NCBI GenBank assembly: GCA_032718475.1 | Contig: JAUCBJ010008615.1 | Span: forward strand, 1 to 50,690 | DNA from: Nemertoderma westbladi | Taxonomy: Eukaryota; Xenacoelomorpha; Nemertodermatida; Nemertodermatidae | DNA length: 50,690 bases | Direction: 5' to 3' | Shown: one piece after another, positions 21,213-30,818 of the stretch | Layout: every line of letters begins with the position of its first letter | Position numbering within the stretch: position 1 is the stretch's first letter | The notes under the pieces: model-generated | What the model was told of the DNA's origin: nothing | Database searches by the model: none | The model's input: the letters and a program-made list of their open reading frames with translations, nothing else | Made by a program: the position numbers and the translations under genes

Positions 21213-24200
21213 TTAAGTTGGGGAGTCCCTAGATGTTTGTTGGATTAGGGAGGTGGTCGTGGGAAGAGAATCTTGCCTTCCACAGTTTCCGGAGAGTCCT
21301 CCATTCCCTTCCGGTAAACACAAACGACCGACTGGGTGATTGAGTCGCTGCATCCCGTATACAACTCCAGGTTTCCTCTTCGTCCTGGAATAGTGACGAT
21401 AGAAACATCGCTCTAGGTACACGACGGCCTTACAAAGCCGATTCCAGGAGCTATAGTGGTCCGTCGCTCCCTGCAGGAGAGGTGAGAGTCCCTGCGAGAC
21501 GTCTGATGTTCCAGAGCTCCAATCGCTCTCTCTGATCTTCATGAAGGATCCACTCGCGGTGGGGAGGTCCAGATCCACGGCGTCGTCCCTGGCAATATGT
21601 AATACCGACAGATCTATCCCGGGTTCAAATAACTCCGATCCACCCGTCCGGGTTTTAGGTTTGACTTTCTCCGCTCCCTTGGCTGGTCTAATCTCAGTCG
21701 GAGTAAGATGGGGAGGCCATTCATCCTCCTTATACAGGAAGTCGGGTTCACCTAACCGGTCTGTAGTATCTGTCAGTTCTTGAGGAGTTGCTCCTCTGGA
21801 AGCGATGTCAGTTGGATTAAACTTCTTGGGGCAATATCTCCATTGATCTACATTGGAGCTAATATCGTCATTATCTGAGGAGTATGGTGTTCCCTCAGTT
21901 GGGTCGTCTCCCTCACTAGTATCATCTTCCCATTCACTCACTTGGCAGACGCGATCTTGAAGCAGTCTTTCTCTGAGCGTTCTTCGGGAAGGTCCAGTAA
22001 GGTACCAACCTACTCTAGTTCTTACCGCATAGGTCTGAAGTGGTTGCGGTTGAGAAGGTCGTTTCTCCAATGTCTCCAGCGCCTCATGCGCGTTTTGACC
22101 GATTAATATTTGTACTCCAGGATAATCGGTGTCGAATCTAGGAATGTTAAGTTGTTGGGCATGATCATCTTCGTCCCAATTATAAGGTTCCACTTGGGTG
22201 GTAGCGAAGTTCTTTATTGCCACCATTTTGACTGACCTTATACTGTGTTCTCCTAGTTTATCCTGTGGAGTGGACAACTCACCTATATAATAGTCAGCAG
22301 CCACAGCAGATTTCCAAACCTGCATGATCCCTGACATGTTTAGCTTGGTTCGGAACTTGGGTTGTCCAGCAAAGATGTCTTTGGCTAGTTCTTTATCGAT
22401 AAATGTTCCTGTGCTGCCGGAGTCCAGGAGGGCGTTCACTATATAGCTCTTCTGAGGTCCGTGGACCCGTAACTGGACTACAGGAAATTCTCGGATTCCT
22501 ACATTTGAAGTTGGCGCTTTCCAAGATTGTTGTTGATCTGAAGTAGTTAGGGTGAGGTCGCTGTCTGTATCTTTTTCATGAGTGAGTGCTCGATACACTG
22601 CGGTATTTATCATGTAACAGGATTCGTTTTCGTCGGAGAACTCGTCCGTATAGAATCCTTCCATCTCAGATTGATCAGTGTCGTTCACATCACTGAATTG
22701 GACATGTAGTTCGGAATCACTCACCTGACTCGGACTATTTCGCTCGAATTCAGTGTGCAACAAGATATGATGTTTCGCACCGCACTTTGCACACCTTGCG
22801 TCGGAGTAACAGGTTCGCCGTTGGTGTCCTCGTCTGAGGCAATTATAACACAACCGCTTATCCCACATGACTTCACGTCTATCCTTTAGTGATTTCCTCA
22901 GGAATTTATCACACGCACTTAAACGGTGGGGCCCATCGCACAGCACACATTTGGGCTTGATGTTACTTACTTTAACATGTGCTGTGTGGTGCACGTTCGT
23001 TCTTTCCTCGGGCTTTCTCACCTGAATTCTCTTGGGAGACGTAGGAGGAGTTTTTCTTACCTGTTCTCTCCTGTCATTGGTTCGAGACTTGAATTTACTT
23101 ACCTGGTCTTTAGGCGTTTTATTGACATAATAAGATCTTTCAGTGTCTTTCCCACTATCCTCTCCTTGAGAAGTCTGGCTTTCGCCGTCGTCTGTATAAC
23201 ACACTGGTGTTACCCTTCTCCTAGAAACGGGTTTCTCACTTACCTTGTTTTCCAGTGTCTTCTCTCTGGACTGCCTTAGGAGCTGTAATTTCACTTCTCC
23301 ATCTAAGAATGACATGAGATCAGCCATGGTAGGGTCTCGTCGTTGTTGTTCCATCATATATAACACTTTCTTATCCCAGTGTGTACCTACTCCACCCTTC
23401 GGTAAAGTAGAAGCCACTGCTCTAATAACCATAGCACTCTGATACTCATGAGACTTACCTAGCCAATCTAATTGTCTGCAGATCTCCTGAATTTCATCAG
23501 AAAACTCTATAATCCCGCTGCTCATAAACTTTCGGGGCGCTACCAACTTTGCATACAAATACCCAGCTATGTTATTCCTATTACCATACCTGATGTTTAG
23601 TGTATCCCAAACTTGTCTTAATCCGTCTGGATGTCCAATAAACTTTAACGCCATTAACTTGGGAGATCCTTCCAAGCACTCGATGAGGAATCTAAGTTTC
23701 TCTCCATTAGATAGCACAGAGTTCTGTATGTTATCTTTGTAATATTCATTAAAAGGTAACCATTTCATCTCATCTCCATTGAACTTGACGATCTCTCCCA
23801 CCTTTACCGCTTGACGGGCTTCGGTTCTAGCCATTTGACGCGTAAAACTTTCTTGGGCCATCGTGTTATTTAATATCGAGTTATCGGTATATAAATTTCT
23901 CGGATTATGATCCGGTCTATAGGGAATATCATTATCAACAGATCTATAATTACCCTTAATAGGGTTCACTATAGGAGTTTCTACTTCGCTAGCAGTATAG
24001 ATGCGTGTAGGCTCCACACCTTGCGCATGAGATACTTCAGACCTAACAGGTTGACACATTGTTACAGGGGGTGGTGGTATACCCCTTTGTGTATTTACTA
24101 ATTTATCGCGTTCTAGCGCGATACTTTGCTGCACTTCTTGCAACTCTAGCCTACTTTCCCTTACTGTGCCCTTGAATTGCTGAACGGTCTCCTGCATCTG

Positions 24201-26174
24201 TCCGAGCAGGAGATCCATCCCCCGTCGTCTCTCATCCACCCATTCAACCGCCGAAGCGGGATTCGCCAACGTTGTAGCGGGCGGACGAGGGACAACGGGC
24301 AACAAATCATGAATATTTCGCTCGGAGTCCAGGGCATGAGCTGTCTCATGGGCTGTTCTGCTGGGCACAGGTAGCTTAGTGCTGTGCAAAGGGAATTGAG
24401 AGGTAGGTTCAGGGAGTACAGGTGTCTCTACGACCGAAAGGGTGGCTTCAGGAACAGACCTAACTATTTCGGGCTCATCTACTATAGTAGGGAGTCTCTC
24501 TATTGTAATTATTTGGTCTGTGGGTTCTGTACTACCTAAGTTGGTGTTATTTAGTTGCCTTCTAACAGCTGGAGGCAAATCAGGCAATTTTTGACGGTGG
24601 GATGTTCTTTTACGTCTGCTTAGGCGAGATCGATTTCCTTTGCCTTCAGTATCGGTGGTATCGCCTTCCTCAGATGATGTATAACCCTGTCTTTTGGGAG
24701 TAGATCGATTCATCATCTGCATATTACTAGCTGTTAACTGTTTACTGAAGTCGTCTTGCTTCTCTTGAAGATTTTCCAACTCCAGTTGGGCGATCTCTTC
24801 AGCCGCTCTCCGTTCTGCTTCCGCCACCGCTGCCGCTTTTGCCTCTGCCGCTGCCGCTTTTGCCTCTGCCGCTGCTTCTGCTGCTGCCGCTTTTGCCTCT
24901 GCCTCTGCTTCTGCTGCTGCCGCTTTTGCCTCTGCCGCTGCTTCTGCCAAGGTCGCTTTTCTTTCTGCCTCTGCCACTGCTGCTATCTTTCTGTCTTCTA
25001 TACGTTTTTTCCTTACTTGTTCTTCTCGGTCTCTAGCGATGCGGAGTTGTTCATCGAATTTAGCTTGGTTCGCCGCTAACCTATCCACATCAATTGCATC
25101 CAACACACGCTGGGCTCCTTCACTATTAGGGCTAAGTCCATCTAGCCTTCTCCTCAACTCTTCATCTCCCAAAAAACGCTGATAGTCTGACAGATAGATG
25201 TCAATGGCATCCCTCTTATGCGGTTTCTCTGCCGTCGCTTCACTTTCCACTTGGGAAAAAGTAGCGTCTGTTGATTCTCCATGGGTTGAGCGCTCCTCCA
25301 GCTGAGCTTTCCACTGAGCTGTTCCTTGAACCTGGCGACTCACCCGTTGAAACCAAGTCTTTACGGCAACTTGCAACGACGTGTCTTGTCTTCTTTTAGA
25401 AGCCTCTTCAAAGGCTGATAATATTAGCCTGATTCGCAGAATTCTTTCTCTAACTTGATAAAGCAGTTGTCCCTGCTCTTGAGGTCCTTTTGGTTGTTGA
25501 AACAGTTGTTTTTCTACTCGCTCCATAGAGCTGAAGAATCCCTGTGCGTATCCGGCTGCGGACCTCTTCCACACAGCTGGATCGATGGTTTCCTTGGCTA
25601 CTCCCATCCGGTGTATGTCTTCCCAGGCAGCTTCTGATAAATCAAATGGGAGTCCGGGTCCGGGGAAGTTCCATTGCGACTCGACCATAGACTTCAGCTC
25701 TTCCCTTGTGTATCCCTCATAACGATCTTTAGTTGATCGCTTACTTCTCGCCCAATCGATCTGGTGTTCTTCCACCGCGATCAATAACCTAGTGAGTACG
25801 GCTGCAGGAAGGATAAGAAGGGGATCCGAATAAACCGCATCCGTTATCCTTGCTCCGCGCTCGGGTGTCAGTTCTACAGTATCTTCACTACTGGAGCTGT
25901 TGGGCCGCTGAGAAATAAGTTCTTGGCTCGCGGGTTGTTGCTGTTCCGCTGCTTCTTGGTCCCGCTTGACCTGAGCTCGAGTGCCTATGATAGACCTACG
26001 ATGTTGGACCAGCCTAGGTTCTGTTATTACTACTGGAGGGATGACCTTCCTCACAGTGGGAGGTGAACTGAACTTAGGACTAGACGGTTCTACACCTCTA
26101 TCTGAGTCGCAGATAGTTACATCTAATAAACTGTCTGACAGGTTCTGTTTAGTATCAGACATGTTGGTTTGCAC
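21213..26174 (-). CDS. BEL/Pao Gag-protease polyprotein with RT/integrase deleted
   Basis: 1653 codons without a stop. In order: N-terminal Gag; an Ala/Glu/Lys coiled coil at about 395-460; a second Gag domain near 790-900 (VKFNGDEMKWLPF, the BEL/Pao Gag signature); three zinc knuckles or Cys/His motifs at about 1075-1140 (CVLCDGPHRLSAC, CYNCLRRGHQRRTC, CAKCGAKHH); aspartic protease near 1248 (LLDSGSTGTFID). After about 1430 the frame jumps to WRYCPKKFNPTDIASRG, the conserved end of the BEL RNase H region, so RT and most of RNase H are missing. The last 200 residues have no integrase. BEL polyproteins are usually longer, with RT and integrase. The deletion kept the frame. A degraded paralogue of its first 690 residues lies at 8018-11850. 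The ATG at 26174 is the first in frame; a second one (Met5) aligns with the relic's MSDPKH. Confidence 0.85.
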   Translation of the reverse strand: MQTNMSDTKQNLSDSLLDVTICDSDRGVEPSSPKFSSPPTVRKVIPPVVITEPRLVQHRRSIIGTRAQVKRDQEAAEQQQPASQELISQRPNSSSSEDTVELTPERGARITDAVYSDPLLILPAAVLTRLLIAVEEHQIDWARSKRSTKDRYEGYTREELKSMVESQWNFPGPGLPFDLSEAAWEDIHRMGVAKETIDPAVWKRSAAGYAQGFFSSMERVEKQLFQQPKGPQEQGQLLYQVRERILRIRLILSAFEEASKRRQDTSLQVAVKTWFQRVSRQVQGTAQWKAQLEERSTHGESTDATFSQVESEATAEKPHKRDAIDIYLSDYQRFLGDEELRRRLDGLSPNSEGAQRVLDAIDVDRLAANQAKFDEQLRIARDREEQVRKKRIEDRKIAAVAEAERKATLAEAAAEAKAAAAEAEAEAKAAAAEAAAEAKAAAAEAKAAAVAEAERRAAEEIAQLELENLQEKQDDFSKQLTASNMQMMNRSTPKRQGYTSSEEGDTTDTEGKGNRSRLSRRKRTSHRQKLPDLPPAVRRQLNNTNLGSTEPTDQIITIERLPTIVDEPEIVRSVPEATLSVVETPVLPEPTSQFPLHSTKLPVPSRTAHETAHALDSERNIHDLLPVVPRPPATTLANPASAVEWVDERRRGMDLLLGQMQETVQQFKGTVRESRLELQEVQQSIALERDKLVNTQRGIPPPPVTMCQPVRSEVSHAQGVEPTRIYTASEVETPIVNPIKGNYRSVDNDIPYRPDHNPRNLYTDNSILNNTMAQESFTRQMARTEARQAVKVGEIVKFNGDEMKWLPFNEYYKDNIQNSVLSNGEKLRFLIECLEGSPKLMALKFIGHPDGLRQVWDTLNIRYGNRNNIAGYLYAKLVAPRKFMSSGIIEFSDEIQEICRQLDWLGKSHEYQSAMVIRAVASTLPKGGVGTHWDKKVLYMMEQQRRDPTMADLMSFLDGEVKLQLLRQSREKTLENKVSEKPVSRRRVTPVCYTDDGESQTSQGEDSGKDTERSYYVNKTPKDQVSKFKSRTNDRREQVRKTPPTSPKRIQVRKPEERTNVHHTAHVKVSNIKPKCVLCDGPHRLSACDKFLRKSLKDRREVMWDKRLCYNCLRRGHQRRTCYSDARCAKCGAKHHILLHTEFERNSPSQVSDSELHVQFSDVNDTDQSEMEGFYTDEFSDENESCYMINTAVYRALTHEKDTDSDLTLTTSDQQQSWKAPTSNVGIREFPVVQLRVHGPQKSYIVNALLDSGSTGTFIDKELAKDIFAGQPKFRTKLNMSGIMQVWKSAVAADYYIGELSTPQDKLGEHSIRSVKMVAIKNFATTQVEPYNWDEDDHAQQLNIPRFDTDYPGVQILIGQNAHEALETLEKRPSQPQPLQTYAVRTRVGWYLTGPSRRTLRERLLQDRVCQVSEWEDDTSEGDDPTEGTPYSSDNDDISSNVDQWRYCPKKFNPTDIASRGATPQELTDTTDRLGEPDFLYKEDEWPPHLTPTEIRPAKGAEKVKPKTRTGGSELFEPGIDLSVLHIARDDAVDLDLPTASGSFMKIRESDWSSGTSDVSQGLSPLLQGATDHYSSWNRLCKAVVYLERCFYRHYSRTKRKPGVVYGMQRLNHPVGRLCLPEGNGGLSGNCGRQDSLPTTTSLIQQTSRDSPT
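24790..25000 (-). repeat. Ala/Glu codon repeat in Gag coiled coil
   Basis: Tandem imperfect 15- to 33-bp units encode AEAKAAAAEA-type heptad-like sequence. The plus-strand relic has a shorter version, so the array has expanded or shrunk between copies. Confidence 0.7.
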
Positions 26175-26297
26175 AGTTGAATGTCTACTGCTATTACAGT
26201 CTAAGTAAGTCTAGTAATTCAGAATTAACTGCTAGCCTTGTAATTAATTACCGATACTGCTACTCAGTGTAGCGTGATATATAATATATTAGTATAC

Positions 26298-26540
26298 CGG
26301 TATGCTTATAGTATATATAAGTATTATTACAGACTAGTTTATCACAGAATACCGGTAGGTAATTTTAGCACAAATATATAAATATATAATAGGCCTATCG
26401 TGAATACCGGTATGCAGTTTACACCTATAATGTATATATATAAGTATAATTACAGACTAGAATTAATTACAGAATACTGGTATGATTTCAGCACAAGTAT
26501 ATAAATATATAATAGGCCTATCGTAAATACCGGTATATCA
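26298..26540. repeat. ~120-bp tandem duplication in leader
   Basis: Two copies share ataccggtatgc, attacagacta, cacagaata and aatatataataggcctatcg in the same order; they differ at many single bases. Confidence 0.75.
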
Positions 26541-27477
26541 ATTATTTTAGAATAATTGAATTTCTGAATTTTAAGGGTTACTTGGTTACTTTAACTTACT
26601 TTATTACCGTTATTTAAGCAGTAGTCCAACTGATATTGAGACGTAATTGTTATGTGGCAGGCCTACTATTTATAAATCGTTTTAGTTGATTTATAATATA
26701 TATATACCCGTTTAATGGGTTTTGTCAATGTTTGAAATAAATGTTATTATTTCTGGGGGAGTCACTACACATAAGCTGTGCGCTCTCAGTGGAGTGCTAC
26801 TTGTTAGACACTAAAACAAATAATTCTAATTTACCTAAGTTACTTAATACTACAAATTACGTACAATTCGGGTTGAGATTACAATCTCTAAATAAACACA
26901 AAATTTTAATTACAAATACACAAATACAAATTTTTAGGGTAATTTTACAAGAAGTCTACTAACCAGCCTAACAAAGGGTTAGAATATCTGGTTATTACAA
27001 CGGACAGGTTACTACGGTATTTGAAAATAATAAGTAGTAGTAAATATACTGCGTTGTCCAGATAGGAAAATACCACCACCTGACGACCTATAACCGTATC
27101 GCTATAGGTACTACGTTATGTATCACGGAGTGTCCCTACCTAGAAGTTAATTACCGCGGTCTACCAGAACCAACGTGCCTATTAACCACTTTACAACACA
27201 AATACACTGCCTACACACTAATCACCTTCGGAAAGTACTGTACACTAAACCCTAAATTAGGTATAAGTACTTTTATAACAAATAATTAGTAGTTAAAAAT
27301 ACTTGAACAGCTAAAAGAACCACGGTATCTGCTGGAGTGACCGGTGCACAAAATCACCAGTCTTTACCTACGCCGAGCAGCCCGTATAGTACCGGGGTTA
27401 GTTTAACTATAACGGTATGTATAACAAACACAATTACTGTAGGAATAAACTTGGGGATATGAATGTTGCGAATAATC

Positions 27478-28075
27478 GCATAAACTCTGAATAATAAATA
27501 TTACGCTACGCGTACAGACTATTCAAACAAAATGCAGACCAAATACTGACAGACTACTATCAAGCCTAAACAAACTACGGTATATGTAGACTCCGAAATG
27601 GTTAAGTAGTATGCGTTCTAACCCAGTAGTACGACTTATTCTTTAGATGGGGGTTTACCTTACAGCAATGGCTGCCCCTACTTCCTAACCGTTCTTTATC
27701 GGACAGATGCTTTACACACACCGAAATTTCCTCAAACCCAACGGCAGCCAGACAACTATCCAGCCTACAAATTATCTAAATAAAATTATACGCTACCCGT
27801 ACAAACTACACAAACAAAGTACAGACCAAACGCTGGCGGACTCCTATCAAGCCTAAATAAACCACAGGACATGCAGACTCCAAAATGGTTAAGTAGTATG
27901 CGTTCTAACCCAGTAGTACGACTTATTCTTTAGATGGGGGTTTACCTTACAGCAATGGCTGCCCCTACTTCCTAACCGTTCTTTATCGGACATACACTCT
28001 ACATGCACTGCAATCCGTTCAGACCTAATCAACAGTTAGCCAACAGTCAAGCCTACAAATTATCTGTACAATCTG
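27478..28075. repeat. ~296-bp tandem duplication in leader
   Basis: Both copies contain acgctac(g/c)cgtacaa/gact, tatcaagcctaaa and a nearly identical block of about 115 bp starting at 27596 and 27891 (aaatggttaagtagtatgcg onward). The plus-strand relic has one copy only (about 5600-5800), so the duplication is specific to this element. Confidence 0.8.
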
Positions 28076-28345
28076 AGCGGGCTTACACGCCTTCTGCTCA
28101 ATACTGGCCTACAAATAAATAAAACTGACAGAAATAAGTAAGCTCCAAAAGAAACAAGGGGTGTACAGTCCCTAATCTCTTAAACAGCCTACCGGTATAC
28201 AATACCACAATCGAATAATACTGCTGTACCTGTACTACTGTAGGTACCGGTCCGGATGATCAGGCAGTCAGGCCTACTGGTTACCGGTCGACCGGTACTT
28301 TCTACTAGATTGCTTACACCGCAATCCAGAAGCAATATCTGTTAT

Positions 28346-29515
28346 TGTTTGCGCTTTTGAAGACCTTTGACAGTTTAACCTGCCAAAATTAGAATGTCTT
28401 TTGGACGATAGATAGTCTTTAGCCTATGACGAGTATTTAATACACTACATTAGCCGAAGCCAGTCTATGCGCAATCATTCACCCGTTGGATATACCCGGG
28501 AGACTGAGTTCGGAGCTTAATGATTGATGGTGTAAGCCTACTGTATTATTCGACTGATCGTAATATATAATCTCTGACAAATATTATTCACTTTCGGGAA
28601 ATATTAACAGTTCCTTTAGGACGTGGCGCTCTAAATATGTAAACAGAGTTATGGCTTAAACTAGACACAACGAAAAGGCTATAGATTCACGTATATGGCG
28701 CATTCTTTAGGAGATGCTTTGTTATCAGTTACACTCATACACAATGCTGCACAATACTGCACACTAATCTGCCGACCTTCACTAAATTTAGTCACGTATA
28801 AAGAGAGCAACAGACAATTTATGTTGGGCATATGAAATAGCATTAGATTCACTTCAAACCACTCAACATAGGTCGCAATCGTTTATCTGTAACCGGTCTC
28901 TCTAACCTTTAGTATATCAAGAAGGTGGGGTGTCTGACTATTGATCAGTATTCCGATATAATATTTCATCAACCAATATAATGAATAACCGACAGTAAAA
29001 GCAGTAATATTAATGTATAAATGATTATTAAGTGAATGAGTTAACTTGTGTAACTCGTGTTTCGATAACAGATATACGTTCTATAATTAAGCCTACTAAT
29101 GTAAGACTAAAGACTGAAACACGGAGGTGCCAAAGCCGGTTCTTAGGCTCTGGGCAAAAACATAACACTGAACTACTGAGTTTCTGTATACACCTCCAAC
29201 ACAGAGACAAAAAACGCTCTGATTGGTCAACCGAACAACGAGAGAACAAAGAAACAAAGAAACGTCGACGTGGCAATATCAGCTGTTAGCCGTCGTCATG
29301 GTAGCGACACTGTTTTCAAGAGTATCTAGCTTATCGCGTCACGAGATTGCGGATTATGTCCTCTAAAGTACAAATACAGTACAAATACATAAGAAATGAC
29401 TTTTATGTCCTCTAAAACACCAGTACAGCAAGGACACGGCCTTTTTATGCCTGGCAAACCAACTACAGAGTACTTTAAGGGAAAATAACCGGTTAATGAC
29501 GCAAAAGCTTTTACA
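28346..29515 (-). repeat. 5' LTR
   Basis: Partner of 15369-16533. In minus orientation it starts at 29515 with tgtaaaagcttttgcgtcat. It should contain the promoter, but no core element was assigned. Confidence 0.88.
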
Positions 29516-29589
29516 AAGCTATATGTACTATGTACTACAGTATGTATATATGTACATAAAACTATAACATAAAACTTATGTTCCTCATT

Positions 29590-30155
29590 GGCCCGTATGC
29601 ATAAAACACTTACGACCGTCGCGTCGTAATCCTCCGATCGTCGTATGTCAGCAGATACGACTATCGTAAACAAAATCGATATGCATAAAAATTTTCAGCC
29701 CCTTTGATTGTAAACTTACGATTCATTTCGATCGTAAATTTAAGGGTGCTCCCTATCGAGTATTAAAGTAACGATCTGCCCCAGTTAACATTGAACTCAA
29801 TTTTTATTGGCTAAAAGGTAGTATAGGATACTGTTGCTAAGGCTACCTACAGTATAAAACAATACAACAGTCGTTAATTATATTGTAATAATAAGGAACA
29901 TAATAGGAATCTCAGATTTTCGCAGTTGGCCTATTGTTTACAGAGTTGCCCAGCAACACTCTAAAATAGCATCGTAAAATAGCATCGTAATTAAATTACG
30001 ATAATCCGGAAGCACGATTAATCGTAAACATTTTTATGCATACCAATATACGATAATCGTGGCTACTATAGTCGTAATCCAACTTACGATTCATTTGGCA
30101 GTTTAGAGTTACGATGGACGTAAATTTACGACTGTTTTAAGACTGTTTCATGCGA
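29590..30155. repeat. Region rich in ttacga/tcgtaa inverted motifs, possible MITE
   Basis: Repeated opposed motifs (cttacgattcattt, atcgtaaac, gtcgtaatcc) occur through this block. The two outer edges are loosely inverted (tgcataaaacac near 29598; reverse complement tgcatgaaacag near 30150). It might be a diverged foldback MITE; the family is unknown. Confidence 0.3.
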
Positions 30156-30234
30156 CAATTTTTGTCAAAATTATCTGAAATTATCACTGAATGGCCCATT
30201 TAGTGATAATTTCAGATAATTTTGACAAAAATTG
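30156..30234. repeat. Near-perfect 79-nt palindrome
   Basis: Arms 30156-30194 and 30196-30234 are reverse complements with one mismatch (189 against 201) around a single central base. The left arm starts caatttttgtcaaaattatc. Confidence 0.9.
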
Positions 30235-30448
30235 TAAATGTAGGCGTAGGGGGCCTAGTAGGGATTTGAATTTGCTAAAATCGGGAAAAAAGATTCCGGG
30301 AAAATTGCAGTTAAACAATTGGCACCAAAATTAAAAAGTGTCATAACTCGAAAACTAAAAGAGCTACTGCTAAGCCATTTTCTGATTTGAAACATTCCAC
30401 ATCATAATCATCAAAAAAAATAAATTTTCAAAATTTTTCCAAAATTGG

Positions 30449-30475
30449 TGCACCCCCCCCCCCCCCTCCCCTCCG
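30449..30475. repeat. Poly-C tract next to WxxW exon 3
   Basis: C homopolymer with few T interruptions immediately beyond the exon's donor site. If translated, the exon would read into poly-Gly, so splicing before it is more plausible. Confidence 0.75.
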
Positions 30476-30480
30476 CTTAC

Positions 30481-30664
30481 CTGGGGGGGTTTTTCCGCAG
30501 CCCTCTGTTCCAGATTTGCGCGATTTTTGCTTCTTTGGGCAACAGAATCTCACTTTGTAATTTTCGCATTGATTTCCGTCCTGTTGGTCATTTCTACACA
30601 CTAATCCGACATCCGCATCGTAATTGGCTAACACATCACCTGTTGTAGAAGCCTCTTTCTTCCC
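30481..30664 (-). CDS. WxxW-domain secreted protein, exon 3
   Basis: A strong acceptor (minus strand ctttttccag then GGGAAG) begins the exon and a consensus donor (CAG then GTAAGC) ends it. The frame encodes GKKEASTTGDVLANYDADVG, then VCRNDQQDGNQCENYKVRFCCP, the conserved closing segment of the WxxW domain of mucins and CILP-type proteins (C-N-x-x-Q ... C-x-D/N-Y-x-V-R-F-C-C). Phase 0 matches exon 2. The exon ends in phase 1 after a Lys-rich segment and GCGKTPP. A fourth exon with the stop was not found. If the donor is unused, the frame runs through the poly-G to a stop at 30428. Confidence 0.75.
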
Positions 30665-30747
30665 CTGGAAAAAGTTATTAAACATCAGGGAACAGGTTTG
30701 CCATCCACCAGCTACTGTATCTGGGATCGCGATATCGGGCCGGTGGC

Positions 30748-30818
30748 AGGGAGATTTCCGTTCATACTGTAGTTGGGGACTGGCGTCTCTGTCTGTGATG
30801 CGCTATGGCAGTCATTAC
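30748..30818. repeat. 71-bp target-site duplication, left copy
   Basis: Identical by eye to 32691-32761 (starting agggagatttccgttcatac). It brackets the LINE at 30819-32690. Confidence 0.9.

Larger units (their letters stand above)
26175..28345 (-). mobile_element. Leader of the minus-strand BEL element
   Basis: About 2.2 kb between 5' LTR and gag without coding capacity. It is the inverted, diverged counterpart of 5191-6596 plus 7647-8017. It contains two internal tandem duplications (listed separately) and many ataccggtat palindromes. I could not recognise a tRNA primer-binding site next to the LTR. Confidence 0.7.
15369..29515 (-). mobile_element. 14-kb LTR retroelement, BEL/Pao-type Gag, RT-deficient
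   Basis: Two long direct repeats (15369-16533 and 28346-29515), each starting TG and ending CA, enclose a leader, a Gag-protease ORF and two smaller ORFs, all on the minus strand. A purine-rich run (minus strand gggagcgg) abuts the left LTR, the expected place for the polypurine tract. The leader is about 2.2 kb long. No 5-bp flanking duplication is seen (gcctg at the left, aagct at the right). Because RT and integrase are missing, it would need these from another element. Confidence 0.8.

Noticed and set aside
24756-25079. Cys/Leu/Pro-rich plus-strand ORFs opposite the BEL Gag coiled coil
   Set aside because: Shadow of the Ala/Glu codon repeat on the coding minus strand.
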